Assembly: GCF_000002995.4 (NCBI RefSeq)
Contig: NW_025062478.1
Coordinates: 9,028,001 to 9,092,000 of the forward strand
Source: Brugia malayi
Lineage: Eukaryota > Nematoda > Chromadorea > Rhabditida > Onchocercidae
Reading direction: 5' to 3'
DNA: 64,000 nt
The position numbers and the translations under genes are program-made. The notes beneath the pieces are model-generated. The model was not told where the DNA came from and ran no database searches. It saw nothing but the letters and a program-made list of their open reading frames with translations. Every line of letters starts with the position of its first letter. The stretch's first letter is position 1. Below, one piece after another: positions 53,601 through 64,000 of this stretch.

Positions 53601-56600
53601 GAAAAATGGTTTAAATGAATAATTGCTGTGCGATTAAAATGCAATTAGAAAAGGGGTGAATGTTCTAATGCTGATTTTTCGTTAAGAAATTTTTTGAACT
53701 GATTTCGTTTATGCTCATCTCAACGCTAAAAATCATCAAATTAGTCTAAGTTCGTCTGTTATTCATCCATTTTTTTTTTTTTTTTTTTTTTTTGAATAGC
53801 AGTGAGCAGATAATGTTCATAAACCATTATTAGCAGGTAACATTTTTACACCTACACGATCAACAATAGCTAACTTTATATATTAAGCTGTTGAGGTACA
53901 TGACTAAGTAGATTCTATAATTGCGAAAATGTTCATTGCAAGGGCTGATGTGAGTCTTAATCATGTATACGGCCATTTCAGGGTAGAATATATTCCTCTT
54001 TTTTTGAGCTTTGAATAAATTAAGTGCTTTTCTGCTAAAGTTTTTCATGTTTTAGATGATAGCAGCGCAGAAGAAAGTATGTTTGACAGAAAAGGACCGT
54101 TAACCATACCACATCAGGTTGGCTTTATTTTTTCGATATTGTAATAAAGCAGAGGGAGTGACTGATGAAAACTCTTAGTACGGTGTAACATTACTTCCAT
54201 AGTTAAATATGTTTCGTTGTAAATCTAGCTTCGTTCTCGAATTCGAAGACTCTTAAAACTGCTGAAAATATAATGCAGTACTTCCCATATACCATACAAA
54301 TACTGATTACAGAGTCCTGTGGATACAGTACAGCTCGACCGTGACTTTAATTCGTCAAAACAAAGGTAAGATTTAATGTATTTGCTAAAAAGAGTAAAGA
54401 AAGTAACGGCGATAATAAAAGATAAAAAGGTAATTTCTGTGGTATTTAAATCTTCACATAATTTATTTGCTTACAGCGGTTTCGAAGTGGCTCCCCGCCC
54501 GCCGACACCACCAAAAGAGCTCGATGATGAGGACGTGAAACCGACCACAATCGATTTGGGACAAACAGCAGGTAGATTATGTAAGTTTTTCTATTCCTCT
54601 GTTTATTTGTATTTTTTAGATTAGTTCGCAGCTGTCGTGTGTCTCCGTTCTCATCACACTGTCTGATTGAAGGTCACCCTGCAGTAAAATTTGAAAAGTT
54701 TGCGCCTTTCTGTACTTGTTTAACTGCACGTTCACTGCACGAACATTCCCTTCAAATATGATGAGGAAAGAGATGCAGAAGAGAAGAAAGGCTCGAGTCT
54801 TATCTTAATTTACTGACTCTGGTCGTATTTTATTTCTGCATTGATGAGGAAATGAATTTTCAGTCATTCTTGGCTTGAACTGAATGGTTAGAGAATAGGT
54901 TCAGATCTATCAACGGTATCAACTACGATTTGATTAATAAAAGAAGCTTTATTTAACACTTTAATGCACTGTGGTTTACCATTCCAATAAGATGCTAGAA
55001 TTTTTTATTACCACTTTTTTATAGCTATTTGATGAATACTTAATGAATAGGACATTTTGCAAAGCAACAATTACTAGATGAAGTATGCTATGATTAATGA
55101 CGCAAAGTTTTACTCCTCACCATCTATCGCCGTTAAGAAATAGATCTATAGAAAATTAGTCCGATTTTCACTGCCTGATACATTTCAATTAGCAAAAATT
55201 ACGTTTGTAATAATCGTAGAGAGTTTGAGTGTGAAATTACGACTCTCAGTAAGTATTTACCTAGAAGGTTGAGAAAAATGTTTCTTTGACCTATTGTTTA
55301 TCTACTGCAAATGCCTGACAGTATCGGACATAATAGCGTTTACTATTTTTTATAAGGAACTGTAACTTAAAAAAACTTAAAGAAATATAACTTGCTTTAA
55401 GAAAATAAATAAAATTTTCCAGTTGTCGGTGGTGAACATCCAAGTTCCATATTGAAAAACAGTACACAAGGTGTCAGATTTAATTTCAAGGATATGGATG
55501 CGAGATGTAAGTTGTTATTGTTATCATTCCCGGAATTTTATCATTTACTGGAAATACCATAGCTTAATATCAACTGCGTGTACTTGTGTAAGTGGAGTAT
55601 AAAGACGAGATGTTTCAAATTCGTTATTTAAACTATATTTGAGTAAAATAAGGCTCAGTTAAGCAAGGTTTAACCAGTGTCAAGTTTGGTGTTGTTTGAA
55701 ACTACCTTATTAGTTACCCCTTTCTTCTCGTTATGTATCCAGCATTTTTCATTGTATTTTTTCAATATTTTTCATTATGCACATAGTATTTGTTAACAGT
55801 TTGGGATCCAGCATTACTCAAAGCTTTCATCATCTCTCACATTACATAATGTGACTTTATTGTTGAGGCCACCTGCTTGGAAAGTTGCACTTTCCTTTAT
55901 TATAAAAGATCAGGATGCATTAGGAGATATGATAATAATAATAATATAACAGTTTACTGTATCTGGCGTTATGATAATGATGTCGGGTTGACTGCATGAT
56001 GTGGAAGTTGTGCTGTGTATTATATTATTGTTGAAGTGCCACTACAGAAAGCTAGGAGCATCTGGAAAGAATGCTGGAAAATTAAATTGATCTCTTTGCT
56101 AGTGTATCTGCTACCTCTCCTTTCATAAAAGTAAGCACTTCATTGGACATTGTTGGATTTTGAAGAGATAAAGAAACTTTTTCTGGTGACTTAAATGTCC
56201 TATATCCTTTTAGATCTCGAAACAATAACCTATAATTAATCGAGTTTAGTAAACAGTAAACTTATTTCTTGGAATAAGCGGAATGAGTAACTTTATTTCA
56301 TTCTCTCTGGATGTATTAATAACGCCGTCATAGAAGCATTTTCCCGTTTCTTTATGGACTAATTTAAAAGGGTGAAACGCCTGGTTCATTACTATCCCTT
56401 CTCACTTTTTTGCATTCAACGTTTTCTGGAAGTGCAGCATCACCTCGACAAAGAATTCTTCAGTTTCGAAATTATTATAAGCACTAGAACTGAAGTTCTT
56501 TAAGAAAATCATTTCTATGTACAAAGCATCCGGCACTTGCCTTGTGACGAGGAAAAACCGCAAAACAGCTGTGATACTGGCTGCCACTTTCCTAACTTAC

Positions 56601-59600
56601 GTCGAACTATTGCTCGGATAGTGCAAATTAGGAGGCTAGAAACTCATCAATAATTGCTATTTGTTAGCTGATGGAAGAAGCCTTTATATTTCGTTATCGC
56701 TGGCATAAAAGATAAAGAAGTGAGGATCAGAAAGACACTTTGCATGCTTCTCTCGTTGTTAAAAACTATGCATCACGATTATGTCTTAGGTAATAAATTT
56801 CAAATAGAGCTGATATGCATCTTCCTTGTTTATTCCATCCTCCAACAATTAAGACGACACAGTTCAAGACAAAGCAAAGACTCCGGTTTGACCTGCCGTG
56901 AAAAAAGTAGAGGTGTTTTTTTTTCTTCCAGTTCTGTTGAGTATTCTGCTTCACTGCCCTTAACTTGCTATATTATGTCAACCTAATCATTTTGCCTTGA
57001 TAGATACGCTAATTTGTATAATTTCATAAGAACAAACATCCTCCTCATCGATGCTTTTTAGAATGCTGAAAGAGTTACTCAAGCCTAGTCTTTTAAGCAC
57101 ACTCTCTTTTTCTCCCTTCCCTGGATGAACACTGCATCACTTATTTACTACTTCTGTCACCCAAGGGAAGGATGATGAGTCATGAGGAGTATGTCTGTAT
57201 ATCTGAAGGAATGGGTAGAGGAAGAGGAGTGTATATACATGCAGTGTTGTTGCTGCTACTGCTGCTGTTGCTGTCGCTGTTGCTATTGCTGCTGCTGTTG
57301 CTGCTTCTATTATTCCTGTTGAGGGTGCGGCAATTGGAGGAGAAAATAGAAAGATCGATAAGGTTATTAGATTGTCCCGCGGTTTTCCAGTTTGGGCATT
57401 GCATCAACACTTCACCTACGCTCTCATCTTGCAGTAGCAGCAGCAGCAGCAGCAGCAAATGTCCGCCCAACTTGTCTTGTCCACTATCCACTGCTTACCT
57501 TGTACAACAGTACTTTTTCTGCTAAGTAGCGGTTACCTGCAAGCAAAACTGACGATTGTCAAGCATATGAGTCACAGCTCAGAGCTCAAGCGAAAATACG
57601 CAGATGGCTCATTTTTCATCTTAACTGACATGCTCATAAGATCTACTCTGTATCATTCAGTTCATTTCTCTCATGCTTTTGAATAATGCATTGGAATGTG
57701 TCCTCTGTTGTGATAGTTATGTGTATACCCATGTTTATATATGTAATGATAATAATAATAATAAGTAAATAAATAAATAAACAAATGAATAGATAAATAA
57801 ATATCAGTTAATAATGACAATAAATAAATAATAATATTAATGATAAATAAATGATAATAATAAATAATAATAACAATAGTAATAGTAATAATTAGAGTTG
57901 CAATAGTTATATGTAGGATCATTTTAGTTTATTCTATGTGCGAGAGTTATTTTGCTCCATATTAGCTTTTCTTTTATGATAGCGACATAAATCATTTAGA
58001 TAAGTTTGGTTGGTGAAAAAAAGATCAGTTTTCGTCATACTGAACTTTTTTTAAATAATGTTGAATTATGCACAGATTATCCATTTCTGAATTGTGCCGA
58101 CCGAGAACCATGTTTTTGGTCTCGAGGTCTTTCAGGATGATTTCGGTCTTGTAATTATTCATTGTTCATTATATCAATTTTTTATTCTTGCTTTCAAGAT
58201 AGTGTTAACTTATTCTTCTGAAAAATGCTCAAGCACCTTCTTGCGTGTGCGCGGAAATTGTTGTAATGGCTGAAAATGTAATGTTTTTGGAGTTAAGTGT
58301 AATTTGCCAGGTTGACAGCAGTCGTACACGATAATGGCAGATTCAAGAGCTGGTAGTCCAGCTATTTTTGATATCCTGTTCAATGCGGTTTATACCCTGA
58401 TCTCACTAACAACTCGTACCATTCTTCGCTTTGGCCTCACAACGGCTTTGATTGCTTCTGTTTTAATCACTCTTCATCATGCAGGCCAATTTAGCAAACG
58501 AGCTTTATTCCAAAGGCAAGATGGTAATTATTTGAATAGCAATTTCAAGATAGTTTTAAGAAGGATAAAGCTTGTGATACTTCTTGAAGGTGCTATTCCA
58601 GTTTGATTTGATCATTATTGGTTTGGTGTATTGTCGAGTGAAAGCACTTAGGGAAAATTAGATTTTTATCAGAATTTGTAACATAATACAGAGTTTAAAT
58701 CTTAATCATCTTAAATGATTTTGATCTGCAATATTAAATTTCGTATTTCTTCATATCTGCCGTTTGGAACCAATTTTCACCTCTTCCTACTCTGCTGAAG
58801 TTTAAAATCGCTGTAACAAAGAAAGGGAATCATATTGAAGCGGAGTAGAGAAGGCCCACATAGTTAACTTTTGCTCCTGAATATACCTGAGATCGTGAAT
58901 GTATATACACTATTATTAATTCCTGTCAACACAAATCAGTCCTTATAATTACTCATGGTTAGAATTATAACATTTGTTTCCTCTAGTGATACTCATTCAG
59001 TTTTCTTTTTTGAAGGTAAGTAACCAAATGAAATATCCTGAAATGAAAAGCTTATGTCCCTATTCTGCTGATAAAATATTTCCTCTTAGTAATTATTATC
59101 TTGGAAGGAAAGCAAATAATCACTCATTATGGTTTTTGATAATGCATGTAATAGCGCACAATTCGCTTTCCAGTTCTGGATATAGTTTATTGGCGTGATC
59201 CAAAGAAATCTGGTGCAATACTTGCTATTACTCTTCTTGCGCTACTCGTGCTCGCGAAATTTCCTTTGATTGCAGTCCTTAGTTATGTTGGACTGTCAGT
59301 CCTTGGCGGTACTCTTGGTTTTCGTATTTACAAGTTGATCGAAGCACAGATTAGGAAAACAGATGGCGGAAATCCATATCGGTAAGTGGGAAAAGCCATT
59401 TCTGGATTAAGCTTTAGAATTTTTGGCCAATGTGTTCAAAAAATCAAGAGGTGGCATAATGATTGGTGGATAATGGATTCGCGTGTGAAAGTGTTATTGA
59501 ATCGTTATACCAACGTTAGTATTGGAATGAATTATGTATATATCGGCTGGATGCGTTTTTGTTTGTGTCAAATCCTGTAAGCAGCTTTGTTCAGGACATA

Positions 59601-60719
59601 TTTGGAGGACCGGGAGTTTCATTTACCTAAAGAAAAAGTGCATCAGCAGATGGATGCACTTATTGAGCATGTGCAGTTTATTGGTAACAAGCTGAGGCGG
59701 TTATTTTTGGTAGAAAGTATTGTGGATAGCATCAAGGTAATTCTTGTTTTTCTTTTTTCTAAAATTTAGGTAAATGCCTTCAAGTTTGGACTTTTGAGGT
59801 CTGTGAAGTATGTGATATTGATTATTATTTGATAAAAAAAAAAATGCGCTTTGATCTGACGTACGTCACTTGCTATTCAGACATTGTTCATCTTGTTTGG
59901 CATAGGTGAATAGGTCACTTAAAACTTTATTGGCATGTAGTTTATTTCAGTTTGGTCTTTTACTTTGGGCGCTCACATATGTCAGTTGCTGGTTCTCTGG
60001 TCTCAGTCTATTAATCCTTGGTGAGTTACTGTTTATTTTTTTCTGTTAATGGTTTAGAATAAATGAAATGAATTTCAATGTGATGTTAGATTTTATAATG
60101 CATTCTGTAGGATTTTGCAAAAAAAAAAAAAAACTAACTAGTGAATAGCCCTATTTTCCTATTCTCACGCATGGTTGTTATCACTTATTCTTTCCTTATC
60201 CTCAGTGATAATAGGACTACCTATTATTGTGACTGCCGAAGTGGTCCTCTAAGAAGCTTGGAAGAAAGTATAGGATGTTATGGCACTTATTTTTATATTA
60301 CTAAAATCCTTTTCAGCTATATTAGCAGTCTTCACAATCCCAAAAGTGTATGAGGTTTACCATGAACCTATTGATCGTAACATCTTCATAGCCAAGCAAC
60401 ATATTGATAATGCAAACAAAATGTGTGTAATTTTGTCATTTTTTTCGTCTCCGTAATTATTAATAGGCTGAACCCTTCCTTAAAATATTAGTGTACAGAG
60501 AATTTAAGCATACTATGTCGGAAGCAAGGAATTTCAAATGTGATTTATTTATGCATTAGAGATGCTTTTCTGGTTAAACTCAAATTAGCTTTTGTAAAAG
60601 ATTATGGATTATAAAAATTGTTACTATAAGAATATGTTTTCAGGATTAGCGAAAAAATACCTTTCCTGACGAAATCAACTGCTGCTGCTGCTGAAATCAG
60701 TCATGAAAAGTCATATTAA
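47699..60719 (+). CDS. ret-1: Reticulon, long isoform
   Basis: Fifteen exons: 47699-47758, 48191-48396, 48895-48970, 51286-51394, 52252-52638, 52829-53191, 54056-54117, 54313-54365, 54477-54571, 55423-55506, 59174-59381, 59595-59736, 59951-60020, 60317-60422 and 60644-60719. All phases agree; 698 residues. Reticulons insert two hydrophobic hairpins into the ER membrane and shape tubules. The C-terminal 200 residues form the reticulon domain: LDIVYWRDPKKSGAIL, first hairpin, FRIYKLIEAQIRKTDGGNPYR, TYLED, LRRLFLVESIVDSIKFGLLLWALTY, second hairpin, then VYEVYHEPIDRNIFIAKQHI. The first 498 residues are an isoform-specific hydrophilic region: Ser/Thr-rich start, a helical segment (about 151-279) with DKVKEMVGQAGDMGQQTMET, and a proline block PRPPTPPKELDDED. 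The protein ends HEKSY, not a KKxx signal. The middle exons have no relatives I know outside worms. Confidence 0.93.
53770..53793. repeat. Homopolymer T run
   Basis: About 24 consecutive T in the reticulon intron between exons 6 and 7. The exact length is the least reliable feature of such runs. Confidence 0.85.
57246..57306. repeat. Imperfect (TGC/TGT) trinucleotide repeat
   Basis: About twenty TGC/TGT/TGCTA-type triplets in the reticulon intron. A CAG run of opposite sense lies at 57431-57457, so the RNA could fold back over about 125 bases. Confidence 0.9.
57431..57457. repeat. (CAG)n trinucleotide repeat
   Basis: GCAGTAG followed by six uninterrupted CAG/GCA units, complementary to the upstream TGC tract. 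Confidence 0.9.
57745..57895. repeat. AAT/AAATA-rich low-complexity tract
   Basis: Runs of AAT and AAATA with scattered GAT and ATAG. It is intronic and non-coding. Confidence 0.85.
58334..60719 (+). CDS. ret-1: Reticulon, short isoform from an internal first exon
   Basis: An ATG at 58334 opens an exon (58334-58523) ending in phase 1, the same phase as the long-form exon at 55423-55506. Both can therefore splice to the reticulon-domain exon at 59174. The joined product (58334-58523, 59174-59381, 59595-59736, 59951-60020, 60317-60422, 60644-60719) has 263 residues. Its private N-terminus reads MADSRAGSPAIFDILFNAVY and continues with TLISLTTRTILRFGLTTALIASVLITLHHAG, an additional hydrophobic segment not present in the long form. 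At the junction the long form reads R-F-LDIVYW and the short form D-V-LDIVYW. A second promoter upstream of 58334 is implied; AATTTGCCAG and TTGACAG just 5' of the ATG are acceptor-like, so trans-splicing is possible. Confidence 0.88.
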
Positions 60720-62865
60720 TTGTATGTCCATTCCCTCATTGGGATACGCAAAATTGCTGTGTATAATGCTCATTTTTCTGATTCCTTTTCATTTTTCTGA
60801 ACTATATTAGCCTCTCTTTAAATCTATATTTGGCAATGTTGAACCGTTTAATCATTTGGCATTTTAAACTTCATATAAAAAATTCAAATAATTATTATAT
60901 GGACGGATGCAAGAAGAGTTTAATCATAAATCATTTGTGTAAGAAGCATTTTAAATGCAAATATATTAATTGGTAGTAATGCATCCTGTATGGTCACTGA
61001 TCGGTGCTTCTCTATTTCACATCATGTCCCTTTTGTCTGCGGTACTCATCTACCTTTTCATTGAGTTTTCATTCAGTCTGCATGCTTTTTCTGTTGCTGA
61101 CACATTCTTGCTAGGTTGATGGTAGTACATAATCTTGACTAATATTTTCCCATGGTATTTACATATTCCGGTTTATCGAATAAGCAAGAACATTTAGTCT
61201 TAAGATTACAGTGATACCACTTAAATGTCGAAATGATTAAGTTCCGTAGTTGCTTGAGTAAAGCTTGAAGAATCTTTAGTAGTTCTCTTTATTTGACCAT
61301 CTTTGAATTCATCTTTTCCAGAATAATACGTCTTCTTCCGTTAATTTGTTGAGATTCTCAGTCATTTGGATCACGGGCAGATTTTACAGCATTAAATCAT
61401 TGCTGTTATGCTGACTGCTTCTATTTCCTTGTTAGTTCGTTTACCTTTTAATTTTCTCTTTCGCCATTTCTGTTGATTATTCTGTTCTGTGTTAAGTTAA
61501 GCAAATGCGGTTGTGATAAGACATCATAAGATGATATTGCAGCTACTGCAGGTGGCCTTATTGCTGCTTAGGGGATGAATTTTCTATTGTTGATAATTGA
61601 TTATATCAATTATCTTTCAAGAACTGACAGTAATGGGATAAATGAGTGTTATTGCTTAACTTTACGCTGTACTCTTTTCATGCTATAGTTGAGCACTACG
61701 TACTGTATGTTTCATTGCTTATTATGCTTATTGGAAAGCGTTTTACGTGAAGTGGTATATTCTCATAAGTTTCTCTCTACTTATATCACATATAATCCAC
61801 TTATATCAAATATAAGGAGTTTAATATGAAGTATTATGTTTATTCGTTATTTGTTCAAGTAGTATAGTTTTAAAAGAAATTCGAATTGTAAATTACATTT
61901 TCAACAGTTGTAAATTCATATGTATTATTTTACAACAGAACAATTATTCAAAGTTTTGTGACTTAAAAAAAGTGTTGCATATTTTTTGACTCCTTTTTAC
62001 TCTTCAATGATATTAGTCAGCATGTTTCAAAGAAATGAATGATTTAGTTTGACCTAAAATTACGTAAATCCACGAGGAATTAGTATGCACATAAATGTCA
62101 AAACGATGCGAAATTTTCGTCCTATTCTAGAAACGGAAAAATGGAAGTTAAAAGTGTTCCAGCAAATTTATTCGAATTATAAGTGATTCGAATGTTCTTT
62201 CTGTGAGAGAAAGGGTGATTAATGTTTCAGATTAATACTTCAAAAATAGGATTAATTTAATATAAGATAGTGAGACAAAAATGTTCGAATAAGAATAGTG
62301 GGACAAGAAATTTCCGATGAGTTGGACATATATTCGATTAGATGCCTGGAGATGAACGAATCTCTCAATAGTTCTTGATCTGAACAGAGTACCGATGGGG
62401 GGAAAATAAGCTAGGCGTTGTGTCACCTGTTACATAAGAAGTTAGCAGGGAGGAAATGAAGTGATGGGTAGTTTGGTAGAAGGTTTTCTGAAAGCTTTGT
62501 TTTACGAGAGATGCCATCAATATGAATATCGGATGGAAGTCAGATCGATGAACCTTGTAGAATGAAGGTTGTTAGGATATCTGATCTATTTATATAATTT
62601 GAAGAATATTGTGCATCTACCCGAAACATAATAAAATTAGTCACTTGGATAAATACACAGAAACACGTTTTGTTCGTCATACATCATGCGGAAATGACGC
62701 CAAATTAATATTAACAAAAATTAGCACATAATTATCGATAATCATACAAATTAAGTCATAAATCAGTTTAATAGATTTCCGAAATGATTTCTAGCCTGTC
62801 CTAGATACTACGCCACATCTGTTAGCAAAGAAAGCAATGGGTCCTTAATAACATTCTTGCTAGTG
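60720..62865. other. Intergenic stretch between convergent reticulon and quiver-type genes
   Basis: About 2.1 kb containing the 3' UTRs of both genes. A short direct repeat, ACTTATATCA followed by CA/AA and ATATAA, lies at about 61780-61815. No exon is supported. Confidence 0.6.
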
Positions 62866-63985
62866 TTACCGCAATGGTAGTGGTAACACTGAGAAGCTAC
62901 CAAGAAATGATATCCATGATCGATCATCAATCATAAACAAAGATACGTAACTTAGCGCAACAAGTAATAATACAGCACAAACATTACAAATGAGGACATG
63001 TATGAAGAGCCTATCAGTCATCTCTGACCACATATTCATAAAATCAGATAAATTTTGATAATGAAGAGCAGCGAGAATCACAACTATTACTGATGCTACA
63101 TAGGAGAGGTACAAATGTTTACTCATCCTAGAAGCACCGTTGCATCCGTCGGTATCACAGGATTGTACACATCCAGAATACTGATAACCTTTGTATTTGA
63201 AATGACCGCAGTGAGATATGCGCACAATTTCTGGAAATCAGCAAACAAGGAATAAATCACTTGCAATAATGACATATTGTTGTTTCTTTATAAGCTAATT
63301 AAGTAGCTTACATAACGAAGTATTTTATAAAGCATAGTGATTCTGCCATATGGAAAGGTATGCAAATGAAATTGCGCCGTTTATGAAGTATGGCTTACTT
63401 TTATTTTTTAAATCATTCCATCTTTCTTTAGAAATATCATCTGGGGATTTGCTCCAAAAAGAAAGAGAAAACAACTAAGGTATATTATGTATTCCAACTT
63501 CATTCTCCTGCAGTACCAAAACTTATGAAATTGTTATTGCATAGGTAGGAGGTACCTGTATCTGCAGTGAAAGTACCCGAATCCAGTGCACAGGTTCGAA
63601 TTACCATAGTTTGTGACACATCGTCTACTGCAAATATCGAAATTAACATATCACATATATAATATGGGTAACATAAAATGAATGGTATGAATGACATTTA
63701 CGTCAGTTTTGATTCATTCACATAAGTTTAAGTCATTTTTTTTCAAACTAATTCCAACAATGATGAGAGATACTATCATACTTCGATGTCCATTCACTTT
63801 GATGCAATGGTCAGCAGGAAACAAGCCTTGGCGCTTTTTCTTGAGGGCCCAACAAGGATAGTGGTAGTTGCTCACACCAATTCTATTCAATTCTTTGTGG
63901 AATATGGTCGAGTTGAATGTGTCCTCACAGGTTGGATCCGATCCATTAAATGAGAAACACACGAAACAACCGATACTGTTCACCT
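62866..63985 (-). CDS. Quiver/sleepless-type Ly6 membrane protein (3' part, partial)
   Basis: Three exons, 63782-63985, 63556-63627 and 62866-63230, agree in phase; the first exon's acceptor CTGCAG enters in phase 1, so a signal-peptide exon should lie beyond 64000. Features of the quiver-type Ly6 fold: GCFVCFSFNGSDPTC, then FPADHCIKVNGHR, RTCALDSGTFTADTEIVRISHCG and the closing GCVQSCDTDGCNGA. Relatives are extracellular, membrane-tethered modulators such as Drosophila sleepless, which acts on potassium channels; the target here is unknown. After the domain comes one hydrophobic segment (LYLSYVASVIVVILAAL), which alone would suit a GPI signal or span, and a second one (VLICNVCAVLLLVALSYVSLFMI) before the stop. 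Two segments are odd for this family and could mean a missed intron at the 3' end. Confidence 0.85.
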
Positions 63986-64000
63986 CTGCAGAAAAAAAGT

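Larger units (their letters stand above)
55507..58333 (+). promoter_or_regulatory. Large reticulon intron holding the inferred promoter of the short isoform, and repeats
   Basis: This 2.8-kb part of the intron precedes the alternative first exon. It contains a TGC-rich trinucleotide tract (57246-57306), a CAG tract (57431-57457), and an AAT/AAATA-rich tract (57745-57895). Open frames over the trinucleotide tracts code for homopolymeric Leu or Ser and lack splice frame agreement. The promoter itself is inferred only from the isoform structure. Confidence 0.45.

Noticed and set aside
57172..57525. Leu/Ser-rich frames over the trinucleotide repeats
   Set aside because: They are products of TGC/CAG repeats read in different frames, without splice agreement with the reticulon exons.
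63580..63600. GGTTCGAATTAC resembling a tRNA B-box
   Set aside because: It lies inside a quiver-gene coding exon, and no A-box or cloverleaf can be found around it.

Overview
This window looks like nuclear DNA from a parasitic nematode, most likely a filarial worm (clade III). That is inferred from A+T-rich sequence (around 70% by eye), introns bounded by GT...TTTCAG, acceptor-like AG sites a few bases 5' of start codons (as expected for spliced-leader trans-splicing), and proteins whose closest recognisable relatives are C. elegans or animal orthologues. Genus cannot be fixed by eye. There is no operon of bacterial type, no CRISPR and no transposase.

Layout. (1) Minus strand, 1-11.7 kb: 5' part of a membrane-anchored short-chain dehydrogenase (536-1579, continues off the left edge), a complete p24 cargo receptor of the TMED4/9 type (2749-4188) and a complete 14-exon polypeptide GalNAc-transferase of the GALNT2/gly-4 type (6247-11727). 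(2) Minus strand, 16.0-21.9 kb: complete 14-exon CPSF3/CPSF73 pre-mRNA endonuclease. (3) Minus strand, 26.7-33.1 kb: complete 18-exon GW182/TNRC6 microRNA effector with GW repeats, UBA-like region, coiled coil and RRM-like fold. (4) Minus strand, 36.9-39.7 kb: complete 8-exon CK1/TTBK-like kinase. (5) Plus strand, 41.3-43.1 kb: a four-exon Ly6/uPAR-like surface protein hidden among short exons. (6) Minus strand, 43.9-46.5 kb: a two-exon, 751-residue secreted acidic protein of no recognised family. (7) Plus strand, 47.7-60.7 kb: reticulon (ret-1) with a long 698-residue form and a separate internal first exon for a 263-residue form. (8) Minus strand, 62.9-64.0 kb: the 3' part of a quiver-type Ly6 protein, running off the right edge.

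Every multi-exon model was checked by hand: exon lengths and codon phases add up through all junctions, and protein lengths match known relatives where they exist. The genes do not form a pathway cluster. Three concern the secretory pathway (TMED, GalNAc-T, reticulon) and two concern mRNA fate (CPSF3, GW182), but I infer no co-regulation. Long gene-free stretches (11.7-16.0, 21.9-26.7, 33.1-36.9, 60.7-62.9 kb) hold simple repeats, a near-perfect 46-bp palindrome and an imperfect direct repeat. The items most worth a second look are the canonical GW182 in a nematode, the orphan acidic secreted protein, the hidden Ly6 gene, the LEA-like helical segment of the long reticulon, and the palindrome.
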